The notes below the pieces were generated by a model. The model did no database searches. It saw only the letters and a list, made by a program, of their open reading frames with translations, and was not told the origin of the DNA. DNA of 64,000 nucleotides from Actinoplanes siamensis (GTDB lineage Bacteria; Actinomycetota; Actinomycetes; Mycobacteriales; Micromonosporaceae): NCBI RefSeq assembly GCF_016862395.1, contig NZ_BOMW01000057.1, forward strand, positions 1 to 64,000. Reading direction: 5' to 3'. Positions 41,900-50,069 of the stretch are shown here, piece by piece. The stretch's first letter is position 1; each line of letters starts with the position of its first letter. The position numbers and the translations under genes were made by a program.

Positions 41900-42130
41900 G
41901 CCACAGGTCTATCCGCCAGGCCCGGCATCGGCAACCGGAATGCCGGCCCTCCCGCGCTTCCTCCTGGGCCGGACGACGGGATGACCAGCATCTCGCGGAT
42001 CGTGCTTCACCAGCGCTCGTGATCTCCTGAATCGGTGATGGCGGGAGGACCAAGGTGCGGACGCCGCTTTCCTCACTGTCGTGATACTCGAAGGAACGTC
42101 GCCCGGGCAGATGAGCGATGGCGGCCGCGC

Positions 42131-42472
42131 TCAGCCCTGCTGCCGGTCCCGTTCGATAGCTTCCCTGACGTGCTGGGGAAGGTTGGGGGAGAGAGGCCGG
42201 CGTTGCCGCTCCTCCGGCGGCGGACCCCACGGGGAGGGCAGCAGTCCCTCGCGTTGCATCTGCCGCGTCGCGCGGGTGTTGTGATACTCCGCCGGGATCT
42301 CGTCCAGCGACACCCGCTCGCCCGTCGATCGCCGCGTCGCCGCGACGATCGGGATGAACGGACGGTCTCGGCCCGGCCCGTTCGCAGCCCACTCGGTCAA
42401 CGGTGTCTCCAGGTCGCCCCAGGGGTGTGCCACCGTGACGGTGATGTCGTCGAATTCGGATCGGTCGATCAT
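42131..42472 (-). CDS. Putative immunity protein for the Rhs toxin
   Basis: This small acidic-then-basic protein of 113 residues (IDRSEFDDITVTVAHPWGDL, later RVSLDEIPAEYHNTRATRQM) matches no family I recognise. Its position argues for immunity: the start at 42472 lies 13 bases beyond the stop of the Rhs C-terminal tip, on the same strand, as immunity genes of polymorphic toxins usually do. ATG 42472 has GGAG upstream. The C-terminal third is Pro/Arg-rich. No signal peptide or membrane helix is visible, so it would act in the cytoplasm. The function is inferred only from context. Confidence 0.5.
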   Translation of the reverse strand: MIDRSEFDDITVTVAHPWGDLETPLTEWAANGPGRDRPFIPIVAATRRSTGERVSLDEIPAEYHNTRATRQMQREGLLPSPWGPPPEERQRRPLSPNLPQHVREAIERDRQQG

Positions 42473-42485
42473 GTTGCTCCGCCCG

Positions 42486-43397
42486 TCAGGGGAAAGGGTT
42501 GGGTACCGTGCCTACCAGATGATCTGCGAGATCGTCGCCGTAGAACAGAAGCTCACCTTCCCGATGGGATAGCGGGAATTCCGGTTGATGCAGTCGGGAC
42601 CGCGGCACCTGGAAGTGGCTGAGATCCGGCGCGCGATGGTCGGCCGGCCCGGGGAACCCGTTGATGATGGTGTGCAAACCCGGATCCGTTGTGGCTGCCG
42701 CCGCGGCCGGATCCGTAGTGACGCTCACGAACGGACTGTGCGTCGTGAAACCGTTCGCGTGATCCTCGATCATCTCGGCGAACAGATCCGGGTCGTTCGC
42801 CAGCGCCCAGTGGTACAGGTCCTGCCGCGCGGCGGGCTCCGCGGACAGCCGGGAGCGGAGGGTCTGCGGATCTGCCGCGTTGTGGAACCGATACACGTCC
42901 ACCAGGTCGTTGGTCACGTCGTCGGGGCCGACCCGTCCGGCCGGGGCGTGCACCACACCACCGGTCAACAGGTCAGTGGCCAGGGCTCGCGGGTTGAAGA
43001 CACTGCCGCCGGTCAGGCCGCGTTCGACACCACCGCTGACCACGGACTCCGCACCGTTGATCGCAAGTTCGCGGACGAAGGGATTCGTTGCGGCCAGTCG
43101 CGCCGAGTTGCCCAGCAACGCCGATGCTCCGGCACCCAGACCGCCGGCGGCGGCGCCGACCAGGCCGTCCACCGCGACCTGACCCCAGTCGACCTCGCCG
43201 GTGGTGAACCTCTGGACGCCGGCGCTGAGGCCTCCGGCGATCAGCCCGCTGGAAGCAGTCATCAGGGCCACCCCAGCCGGGCCGCCGATCCCGGTGAACA
43301 TCAGGGCGACGCCACCCGCGATCATCGCGCCGGCCGCCAGGTACTCCCAGTTCTCCCCAACCCAGTCGGCGGCGTCCTCGAAGAAGCCACTGCCCAT
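42486..43397 (-). CDS. Rhs C-terminal tip: pre-toxin region plus ADP-ribosyltransferase-like toxin domain
   Basis: This frame is open from at least 43496 and carries the true end of the upstream Rhs gene (HAYHYAGNDPLGHADPLGLR), so it is not an independent gene. ATG 43397 is only the first Met. After the core comes a Gly/Ala-rich hydrophobic stretch (YLAAGAMIAGGVALMFTGIG). The last ~130 residues have VDVYRFHN, HSPFVSVTTDP and REGELLFYGDD, in the order of the Arg, Ser-x-Thr and Glu-x-Glu motifs of ADP-ribosyltransferases. That assignment is by motif pattern only. A one-base frameshift near 43497-43499 disconnects it from the Rhs core. Confidence 0.7.
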   Translation of the reverse strand: MGSGFFEDAADWVGENWEYLAAGAMIAGGVALMFTGIGGPAGVALMTASSGLIAGGLSAGVQRFTTGEVDWGQVAVDGLVGAAAGGLGAGASALLGNSARLAATNPFVRELAINGAESVVSGGVERGLTGGSVFNPRALATDLLTGGVVHAPAGRVGPDDVTNDLVDVYRFHNAADPQTLRSRLSAEPAARQDLYHWALANDPDLFAEMIEDHANGFTTHSPFVSVTTDPAAAAATTDPGLHTIINGFPGPADHRAPDLSHFQVPRSRLHQPEFPLSHREGELLFYGDDLADHLVGTVPNPFP

Positions 43398-46300
43398 CTC
43401 GTCCCGGTAGGCACGAAGCTCGGCGTCGGTGACCGGCCGCAGACCGAGGGGGTCGGCGTGCCCCAGAGGGTCGTTGCCGGCGTAGTGGTACGCGTGCCCG
43501 GTACCGCCGGAAGCGGGTCCGGACTTAGGAACGCCCGGGTCGCTGGATCGTAGGCGCGGTTGCGCAACCAGGTCAGGCCGGCGAACTCGAGCTCACCCCG
43601 GTATCCGATGGCTGGTGCCGTCTCCGCGGGCGCTCCCCAGGCATCGCGGTCGCCGGGTGTGCCCTGCCAGTCGGGCATCAGCTGCTGTAGACCGACGGCC
43701 CAGGGGGTGCCCGTGCCGGTCACCGGCCTGTCGCCGAGCCAGCACGGCATGCCTGCCGGTCCCGGTTCCCAGAACACCGGCCGACCGGCCACTTCGGCGA
43801 GTTCCCCCAGCGGATCGAAGCGGACGGCGGTGCCGTCCACCGAGGCGAGCCGGCCGAAACCGTCCCACTCGAAGTGACGGTCGCCCTCACGGACACGGCG
43901 GCCGGCTCCGTCATACTGGAGAGTCGTCCCGCCGCGGGAGACGAGTTGACCGGCGGCGTCGTAGACACAGGAAGTGACGCCGTCCTGAGTCAGGCGGCCG
44001 GCCGCGTCGTACCGGAATCCGCTGTCGCCGGCAGCGACCAGCTGTCCAGCCGCGTCGTACCGATAAGCCCGTGTGCCGTCGTGGATGATCCGTCCGGCGG
44101 CGTCGCGCGTCAGTCGGGTGAAGCGTCGGCCGGCGCCCGACTCGAAGCGATAGTCGTCCGGATACCGGCGCCTCAGACGTGTTTCGTTGCCCTCCGCGGC
44201 GATCAGGCGGCCGAGGGCGTCTCGACGGAGCCGGACGGCACCCGCTGTCGCGAGCAAGCCACCGGCGTCGTAGGTGTAGGTGATCTCGGAACCGTCCGGA
44301 CGGATCAATGCGGCGCGGCGGCCGTCCGCGTCGTATCGGTAGCCGACCGAACCGTTGCCGCGGGCGCGGGAGATCAGCCGCCCGGCCCGATCCCAGACCA
44401 GATCGACACGGTTGTCCCCGTCCTCCGCGGAGACCAGCCGGCCGAGCGCATCGCGGCGGAACGTCAGTCGTGTGCCGTCACCACCAGTCATCGTGGTGAC
44501 CCGTCCGGAGGCGTCGTACGACCAGCGGATCGTCAAACCGGATCCGTCGGTCCGCGCGAGCAACCGACCGGCCGGATCATATTCGCAGCGGGTACGGCGG
44601 CCGAGCGGATCGATACGTTCGATCAGCCGCCCCGCCTCGTCATAGCCGAAAATGACGGAAGCGCCGAGCGGGTCGGTGACTCGCGTGATCCAGCCGCGGG
44701 GGTGGTGTTCGTAGCTGGTGCGGCCACCGAGCGGGTCCACCGCGGCGGTCATCCGTCCGGCCAGGTCGTACTCGAAGCGCCGGGTTCCGCCGGCCGCGTC
44801 GGTGATCGCGACGATCCGGCCGGCGGCGTCGTGCTGGTACTCGAACCGCCCGTGGACCGGGGTCTCCCGCGCGATCAGACGACCGTCCGGGCCGTACTCG
44901 AATGTCTCCGCGACATGGTCGCCGCGGGTCGTCGCGATCAACGCGCCGTCGGCATCACGGCGGAAGGTGACACGCCTGCCGGCCCCGTCGACCCGGGCCG
45001 CGACCCGCCCGGCGGGGTCATGTTCGAAAGCGGTCACCAATCCGGACGGTGAGATCGTACGGACGATCCGCCCACCCGCGGTGTACTCGATCCGCGCGAT
45101 CCCGCCGTCCGGCCCGGTGATCGCGGTGCGGCGGCCGCAGCGGTCGTACTCCGCCCGGGCACCGGCTCCATCTGGCCGCAGGTGACCGATGACGCGGCCG
45201 AGCTGGTCGTAGTCGAACGTACTGCCGGTCAGACCGTCGTGGATGCCAGTGATCCGCCCGTCCCGATCGGTCGGTGCGGAACGCCGGACGCCGACCGGAT
45301 CAGTTGCGGCGATCAGGTTGCCGACCACGTCGTATTCGCGGAGCCAGGTCGACCCGGCTGGATCCGTGGCGGCGGTGAGGCGGGACAGCGCATCGTAGGT
45401 GAGGTCCCACTTCGCTCCGTCCGGAAGGTGCAAACGGGTCGGGTTGCCTACGTCGTCGTACTCGAACGTGGTGCGGTGGCCAAGGGGGTCGATCGAGGCG
45501 GCGGTCCGGCCGTGCGTGCCGTACTCGGTCTCCCGGCGGGCGCCAGCCGGATCGATGATTGCGACGATCCGGCCGGCCGGCGAGTATTCGTATCGCCAGG
45601 TGCGGCCACCCGTGTCGGTACGCTCGACGAGGTGGCCGTGGGCGTCGTACCGGAAGGTGGTGCGCCGGCCGAGCGGGGTGATCGTGGCGATGACCCGTCC
45701 GGCGACGTCGCGCTCCAGGGTCGCCGTGTTGCCGAGCGCGTCGGTGGTCGTGACGAGCCGGCCCGCTTCGTCGAAGCCGAAGTCGAGCGTGACGCCGTCC
45801 GGGTCGATGACCCGGTGGACCAAGCCGTCGCGGACGTCGAGGCGGGTGCGGCCGCCCTCCGCGTCGATGATCTCCGACGGGATGCGGTTGTCCGCGTCGT
45901 AGCGGTAGCGGACCGCCGCCCCCTCGGCCGTCACCTCGACCACCCGGCCGAGCTCGTCGTAGCGGTACGTGAACGGCCCCCGCCGCAGCAGGTTCCCGCG
46001 ATCGTCCCAGCGCAGCACGGTCACGCTGCCGTCCCGGTCGGTCACCGTGACCGGGTTGCCCCATTCGTCGTAGGTGCGGCTGAGGGTGTGCCCGTGGGCG
46101 TCGGTCACCGAGAGTAGACGTCCATGCTGGTCGTGCACGTAGACGTCGGTCCCGCCGACGACGGTGACGTTGCCGGGCAGGTAGGCATATTCGGTCACCC
46201 GGCCGAACCGGGAGGTTTGGGCAAGGACCCGTCCTCCGGCGTCGAAGGTGTTGCGGGCGTGCACCACCCCGTCCGCGTCGAGCACGGCGGTGATGCGGCC

Positions 46301-47134
46301 GTCGTCGATCTCGTAGCGGTAGGTGCCGTCGGCGATCAGCGCCCCGTTGTCGTCGTAGGTGTACTCGACGTCGCCGACCCGGGTCACCCGGTCGCCGCTC
46401 CAGGTGATGTCGAAGTCGTCCCGCAGGAGCCGGCCGGTGTTGTCGAAACGCCACACGCGCCCGTCGAACCAGCGCAGTTCCAGACCGTTGGCGACGGCCA
46501 CGAGGGCGGCGTTGACGCCGATCACCCGGCCGTACCCGTCGCCTTGCCGGCCGAAGAACGCGACCTGCCCGTCCGGCCCGGAATACCGGACCCCGTCCGC
46601 GGAGAGTCTCAGCCGGGTGTCGATCCACGACGACCAGCCCGGCCCGAACGCGCCGACCGCATCCGACCGGCTGTTGTAGACCCGGGCAAAGCCCGGAAGA
46701 TCAATGACCTTGTGTACGAGGTTTCCGCTCGCCGTGTTCACCGGGTCGTCAGCGAAGCCGCTGGTCGGCGGGAACCCGTACGCGATCGGATCGTCGAAGG
46801 TGATCGAGGCGCGCCCGCCGCCGAGTCCGGCGGCCCGGAGGCTGGCGGCGACGGCCGCGTCCGGCAGCCGCGCCAGGTCGCCGTCCCCGCCGGCGGACCG
46901 GAACGCCGCGGCGATCCGCGTCACCCACTCGGCGTCCACCTCGTTCAGGTCGATGTACGTCCCGAACGCGCTCACCAGCGAAGTCGCGTCCAGATGCCCC
47001 CACTTGTTGCCGTCCTGGAAGTCACCGTAAGCGCTGCGCAACCGGGTCGACTGTGTCCGCAGCTCGTCATCTGCCGCCCGGCTGCCCCGGACGAAGTCGT
47101 CCAGATCGTCCGGCCGTGCCGAGCTCGTGCCCAC
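43322..47134 (-). CDS. Rhs/YD-repeat polymorphic toxin core, frameshifted near its end
   Basis: This 1270-residue open frame starts at GTG 47134, one base after the stop of the WXG100-like gene. Residues ~1-100 are helical and resemble a WXG/LXG-type secretion region. DUF6531 follows (DDPVNTASGNLVHKVIDLPG), then about 1000 residues of YD/RHS repeats (such as RYDADGRRAALIRPDGSEIT). The Rhs-core end is LTWLRNRAYDPATRAFLSPD. The last ~60 residues (from about 43497 to 43322) are out-of-frame translation: the conserved YHYAGNDPLGHADPLG continues in the next frame. Adding one C to the CCC at 43497-43499 would restore one continuous protein of ~1550 residues. Rhs cores form a shell round the toxic tip. 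Confidence 0.85.
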   Translation of the reverse strand: MGTSSARPDDLDDFVRGSRAADDELRTQSTRLRSAYGDFQDGNKWGHLDATSLVSAFGTYIDLNEVDAEWVTRIAAAFRSAGGDGDLARLPDAAVAASLRAAGLGGGRASITFDDPIAYGFPPTSGFADDPVNTASGNLVHKVIDLPGFARVYNSRSDAVGAFGPGWSSWIDTRLRLSADGVRYSGPDGQVAFFGRQGDGYGRVIGVNAALVAVANGLELRWFDGRVWRFDNTGRLLRDDFDITWSGDRVTRVGDVEYTYDDNGALIADGTYRYEIDDGRITAVLDADGVVHARNTFDAGGRVLAQTSRFGRVTEYAYLPGNVTVVGGTDVYVHDQHGRLLSVTDAHGHTLSRTYDEWGNPVTVTDRDGSVTVLRWDDRGNLLRRGPFTYRYDELGRVVEVTAEGAAVRYRYDADNRIPSEIIDAEGGRTRLDVRDGLVHRVIDPDGVTLDFGFDEAGRLVTTTDALGNTATLERDVAGRVIATITPLGRRTTFRYDAHGHLVERTDTGGRTWRYEYSPAGRIVAIIDPAGARRETEYGTHGRTAASIDPLGHRTTFEYDDVGNPTRLHLPDGAKWDLTYDALSRLTAATDPAGSTWLREYDVVGNLIAATDPVGVRRSAPTDRDGRITGIHDGLTGSTFDYDQLGRVIGHLRPDGAGARAEYDRCGRRTAITGPDGGIARIEYTAGGRIVRTISPSGLVTAFEHDPAGRVAARVDGAGRRVTFRRDADGALIATTRGDHVAETFEYGPDGRLIARETPVHGRFEYQHDAAGRIVAITDAAGGTRRFEYDLAGRMTAAVDPLGGRTSYEHHPRGWITRVTDPLGASVIFGYDEAGRLIERIDPLGRRTRCEYDPAGRLLARTDGSGLTIRWSYDASGRVTTMTGGDGTRLTFRRDALGRLVSAEDGDNRVDLVWDRAGRLISRARGNGSVGYRYDADGRRAALIRPDGSEITYTYDAGGLLATAGAVRLRRDALGRLIAAEGNETRLRRRYPDDYRFESGAGRRFTRLTRDAAGRIIHDGTRAYRYDAAGQLVAAGDSGFRYDAAGRLTQDGVTSCVYDAAGQLVSRGGTTLQYDGAGRRVREGDRHFEWDGFGRLASVDGTAVRFDPLGELAEVAGRPVFWEPGPAGMPCWLGDRPVTGTGTPWAVGLQQLMPDWQGTPGDRDAWGAPAETAPAIGYRGELEFAGLTWLRNRAYDPATRAFLSPDPLPAVPGTRTTTPATTLWGTPTPSVCGRSPTPSFVPTGTRWAVASSRTPPTGLGRTGSTWRPAR

Positions 47135-47135
47135 G

Positions 47136-47588
47136 TCACTGCCTCGTGGCGGCGGCCGGCGCCGCGATCGTGAACCGCGGCGGCGTCACCGGATCGGGGA
47201 TCGGTGGCAGATCGTCCTCGCCGAAGACGAAGTCGCCGATCTTGTCCAGGAGCGACTCTTCCTCCTCCTGTCGCCGCTGCCAGGCCCGCGCCTTCTCGCG
47301 GCGGTCCTGTTCCTCGCGGGCCAGCCGGCTCAGCTCGTCCACCTGGTTCGCGGCCGTGCGCATCGCGGTGGCCAGCCGGCGCGCGTCGCCGGTGCAGATG
47401 TCCATCCGCGTGCCGAACTGACGCGCGTAGACGCCCCTCCACTCCTGCGCCGCCCGCGCGGCCATCGAGGTGCGCCGCGCGATCTGGCTCTCGCAGGCGT
47501 CCGCCGCGGAGCGCAACTGCGAGGCCAGCCGGTCGGCGGCCGCCCAGTCGAACGGAACGTCCTCGGAAATCCCCCGTAGATCGACCAT
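47136..47588 (-). CDS. WXG100-like secretion partner of the Rhs toxin
   Basis: This 150-residue protein starts at ATG 47588 with AGGGGA upstream. A helix, a central Trp-Arg-Gly in ARAAQEWRGVYARQF, and a second helix (TAMRTAANQVDELSRLAREE) give the helix-WxG-helix hairpin of ESX substrates. A charged tail (EEEESLLDKIGDFVFGEDDL) and a Pro-rich end follow. Its stop (47136-47138) is followed one base later by the GTG of the Rhs gene, so the two are translationally coupled. It probably pairs with the N-terminal helices of the toxin for export by a type VII system. This is inference from context. Confidence 0.7.
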   Translation of the reverse strand: MVDLRGISEDVPFDWAAADRLASQLRSAADACESQIARRTSMAARAAQEWRGVYARQFGTRMDICTGDARRLATAMRTAANQVDELSRLAREEQDRREKARAWQRRQEEEESLLDKIGDFVFGEDDLPPIPDPVTPPRFTIAAPAAATRQ

Positions 47589-47715
47589 CGTCGTCCCCTG
47601 AAGTTGTCCACAGATTCCGGCCGGCTGTTTGCGATGACAGGTCTCCTGTGACGACAATGGCAGTCCGGAAAGACAGAGTCAAAATTGATCACAACAAACT
47701 CGGGGGAGTGGACCG

Positions 47716-48000
47716 ATGCCGGGACGAGTGCTCTCGACCGATCAGGCCAAAACGTCTATCCAGCAGATCCAGGCGATCGTCAACGGCGGGCTCACCGACC
47801 AGATCTCGCAGCTGGACGCGCAGGGCAAGCTGCTGTCCAACCCGGACGTCTGGGACGGCCCGCTGGCGAGACAGTTCCGCGATCAGACGTGGCCGGAGAC
47901 GAAGGCCGCGCTCGACAAGGCGGCGCAGGAATTGGATCAATTGCGTGATCAGTTGCAGAAGATCGCGCAGAACATCATGACCGCCGGCGGCGGATCATAA
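47716..48000 (+). CDS. WXG100 family protein
   Basis: This small protein of 94 residues has two helices around DVWDGPLARQFRDQTWPETK, where Trp-Asp-Gly is the WxG turn. SIQQIQAIVNGGLTDQISQL and DQLRDQLQKIAQNIM are the flanking helices. The length is that of ESAT-6-like proteins, exported as dimers by type VII ATPases. ATG 47716 follows GGGGGAG. It diverges from the Rhs cassette across 127 bases and lies 43 bases before the Ser/Thr kinase gene on the same strand, which suggests an operon. Confidence 0.8.
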   Translation: MPGRVLSTDQAKTSIQQIQAIVNGGLTDQISQLDAQGKLLSNPDVWDGPLARQFRDQTWPETKAALDKAAQELDQLRDQLQKIAQNIMTAGGGS

Positions 48001-48043
48001 TCGGTCCGCCGGTGCGTTGATCAATTCCAGGAAAGGTGCCGAG

Positions 48044-49762
48044 ATGGCCGATCAGGATGCGCTCGGCCGCGAATATCTGCTGCACGAGGAGATCGGCCGC
48101 GGCGCGCTCGCGGTGGTCCGGCGGGCCACGCGCCGCTCGGGTGGGCCGGCACTCGCGGCCAAGCTGCTGCGCCCCGAGCTGGCCGGCGACCGGCGGGTCC
48201 GGGAGCTCTTCCTGCGTGAGGAGGCGGCGCTGCGCGACCTGGACCACCCCGGCATCGTCGGCCTGCGCGACCTGGTGGTCGAGGGCGGCACCCTGGGCCT
48301 GCTGATGGACTACGTGGACGGTCCGGACCTGCGCCGCCTTCTGGCACAGCGCGGCGGCCGGCTCGGCGCGGCCGAGACCGCGGTGATCGCGGCGCAGGTG
48401 GCGGGCGCGCTGGCGGCCGCGCATGCGCAGGGCGTGGTCCATCTCGACCTCAAACCCGAAAACCTGCTCGTGGTACGAGGTACCGACCCTCCGGAGGTCT
48501 GGGTCACCGACTTCGGCGTCGCGGTGTTGCTGCTGGACGCCGACCGCGGTGTGGCCGGGGGCACGCCCGGCTACACCGCACCCGAGATCTGGCGCGGCGC
48601 CCCGCCGACCGCCGCGGCGGACGTCTACTCGCTCGGCGTGCTGATGGTCGAGCTGGTCACCGGCCATGCGCAGGGCGATCCGGAGGCGTTGCCGGAGGAA
48701 CTGGCCGGACCGGCCCGTTCCTGCCTGGATCCCGATCCGCGCCAGCGTCCGACCGCCCGCCGGGTCGCCTCCTACCTGCGCGGCCTGGTCGCGGCCGGCG
48801 TCCTGGGCGAGGCTGCGGGTGGTGTTCCGGGCGAGGCGACGGCCGGCGTTCCCGGCGAGGCTGCGGGTGGTGTTCCGGGCGAGGCGACGGCTGGCGTTCC
48901 GGGCGACTTCGGGCAAGCGAGGGCAGGGGTTCCCGGCGGCGGGAGGACTGGCAACTCCGGCCAGGCGAGGAACTCGCCAGCCGCCGAGGCCAGGCAGACC
49001 CGCCTGCGCCCGGGCGTCACCCCGCCCCCGCCGCCGGCGGCGGCCCCGCCCGCGCCCCGTCGCCGGCGCCGCGGCCCGCTGGTCACCCTTGCCGTGGTCG
49101 TCGCCGTCGCCGCCGCGCTGATCGGCGTCAACATCGCCACAGCCGCGGACGACCGCGCCGCCGACCGGGCCGCGGTGATCGGCGCGACCAGCGCGCCGGC
49201 CCCGACCGAAACGGCCGGCCAGGGCGGGACCCTGCCGCCCACCGAACAGGTCCGCACCAGCGCCGCGACCACCGCCCCGGCGCCGCTGCGGGTCACCCTG
49301 GCGGGCGCCGTCGAGGACGACGCCGGCACGCTGGCCATCTCCGTCCGCGACCGGGAGGCCGTCGCCTACATCTGCGACGGCAGGAAGGTGGAGGCCTGGC
49401 TCAAGGGCACCGCCGAGGACGGCCGGCTCGACCTCTCCGGCAAGGGCGGCGCCCGGATCACCGGCACGTTCGACGCGGGCAGCGCCCGCGGCCGGGTCAC
49501 CGTCGCCGGTGAGACCCACGACTTCACGCTGAGAACCGTGCGGAAGCCCTCCGGGCTGTACCGGACGTCCACGAAGGTGCGTGACGCGCGGGTCGAGGGT
49601 TCCTGGATCGTCCTGCCCGACGGTCGCCAGGTCGGCGTGCTCACCAGCGGCGACCGGACCGGCCCGGCCCCGCGACTGGACGTCACCAGCCGCACCACCA
49701 CCGTCGACGGCACCCCGGTCGCCGTCACCGAGATCGATCCCGGCAGCGGCACGGGCTTCTGA
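48044..49762 (+). CDS. Membrane Ser/Thr protein kinase (PknB-like)
   Basis: This is a 572-residue protein. The kinase domain (~1-245) has the glycine loop EEIGRGALAVV, ATP-binding Lys40, catalytic loop HLDLKPEN with Asp135 (HLD instead of the usual HRD), and DFG in WVTDFGVAV. A linker with two copies of a 16-residue repeat and a Pro-rich stretch precedes one transmembrane helix (PLVTLAVVVAVAAALIGVNI). A ~190-residue extracytoplasmic domain follows, with beta-rich sequence (GRLDLSGKGGARITGTFDAG). ATG 48044 follows GAAAGG. Replacing HRD Arg often means no activation-loop phosphorylation control. It could phosphorylate ligands of the nearby FHA-FtsK protein. Confidence 0.88.
   Translation: MADQDALGREYLLHEEIGRGALAVVRRATRRSGGPALAAKLLRPELAGDRRVRELFLREEAALRDLDHPGIVGLRDLVVEGGTLGLLMDYVDGPDLRRLLAQRGGRLGAAETAVIAAQVAGALAAAHAQGVVHLDLKPENLLVVRGTDPPEVWVTDFGVAVLLLDADRGVAGGTPGYTAPEIWRGAPPTAAADVYSLGVLMVELVTGHAQGDPEALPEELAGPARSCLDPDPRQRPTARRVASYLRGLVAAGVLGEAAGGVPGEATAGVPGEAAGGVPGEATAGVPGDFGQARAGVPGGGRTGNSGQARNSPAAEARQTRLRPGVTPPPPPAAAPPAPRRRRRGPLVTLAVVVAVAAALIGVNIATAADDRAADRAAVIGATSAPAPTETAGQGGTLPPTEQVRTSAATTAPAPLRVTLAGAVEDDAGTLAISVRDREAVAYICDGRKVEAWLKGTAEDGRLDLSGKGGARITGTFDAGSARGRVTVAGETHDFTLRTVRKPSGLYRTSTKVRDARVEGSWIVLPDGRQVGVLTSGDRTGPAPRLDVTSRTTTVDGTPVAVTEIDPGSGTGF
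48806..48901. repeat. 48-bp tandem repeat in the kinase linker
   Basis: Two near-identical 48-base copies encode GEAAGGVPGEATAGVP; a truncated third unit follows. The repeat length keeps the frame. Confidence 0.75.
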
Positions 49763-50069
49763 GGTGACCGCCGGCCACGAGCGTCCGGCCCGCTGCGCCC
49801 TGCTCGGCTGCCTGGTCCATGGCGCCTTCGTGGCAAGATGCCGGTCGTCAGCCGCCCCGGGCGGCGTCGGGTACTGGGTTCTCCCGGTGGTCTGGTCCGC
49901 ACCGCCGTGACCGGGCTGCGGCCGGCGTCCCGCGTCCGGCACTTGCTGGGCCGGGTGTGACCCCCGCCGCTGCCGAAGTTCTTTGAATCTGAAATAGTTT
50001 CCCCGTCAACAAGGTTGTACGGGGCAATCCGGGATGTCAGAACCCCGGCCGAAGGTTCAGGAGCGGGTC
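49763..50069. other. Intergenic region between the kinase and the flavin monooxygenase
   Basis: These 307 bases hold no gene I can support. The right end is AT-richer, and at 50001-50024 CCCCGTCAAC and GTTGTACGGGG form an inverted repeat with one bulged base, 46 bases before the monooxygenase start. It is a candidate operator or small hairpin in the leader. Confidence 0.4.

Noticed and set aside
43490..43530. Programmed -1 frameshift signal at the Rhs junction
   Set aside because: No X-XXY-YYZ slippery heptamer or following pseudoknot is visible. A one-base indel in the C run explains the data more simply.
43322..47134. Regular short repeats suggesting a CRISPR or satellite array
   Set aside because: The periodic sequence encodes YD repeats of the Rhs protein in one frame. 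Units vary in length and sequence and there are no identical repeats with spacers.
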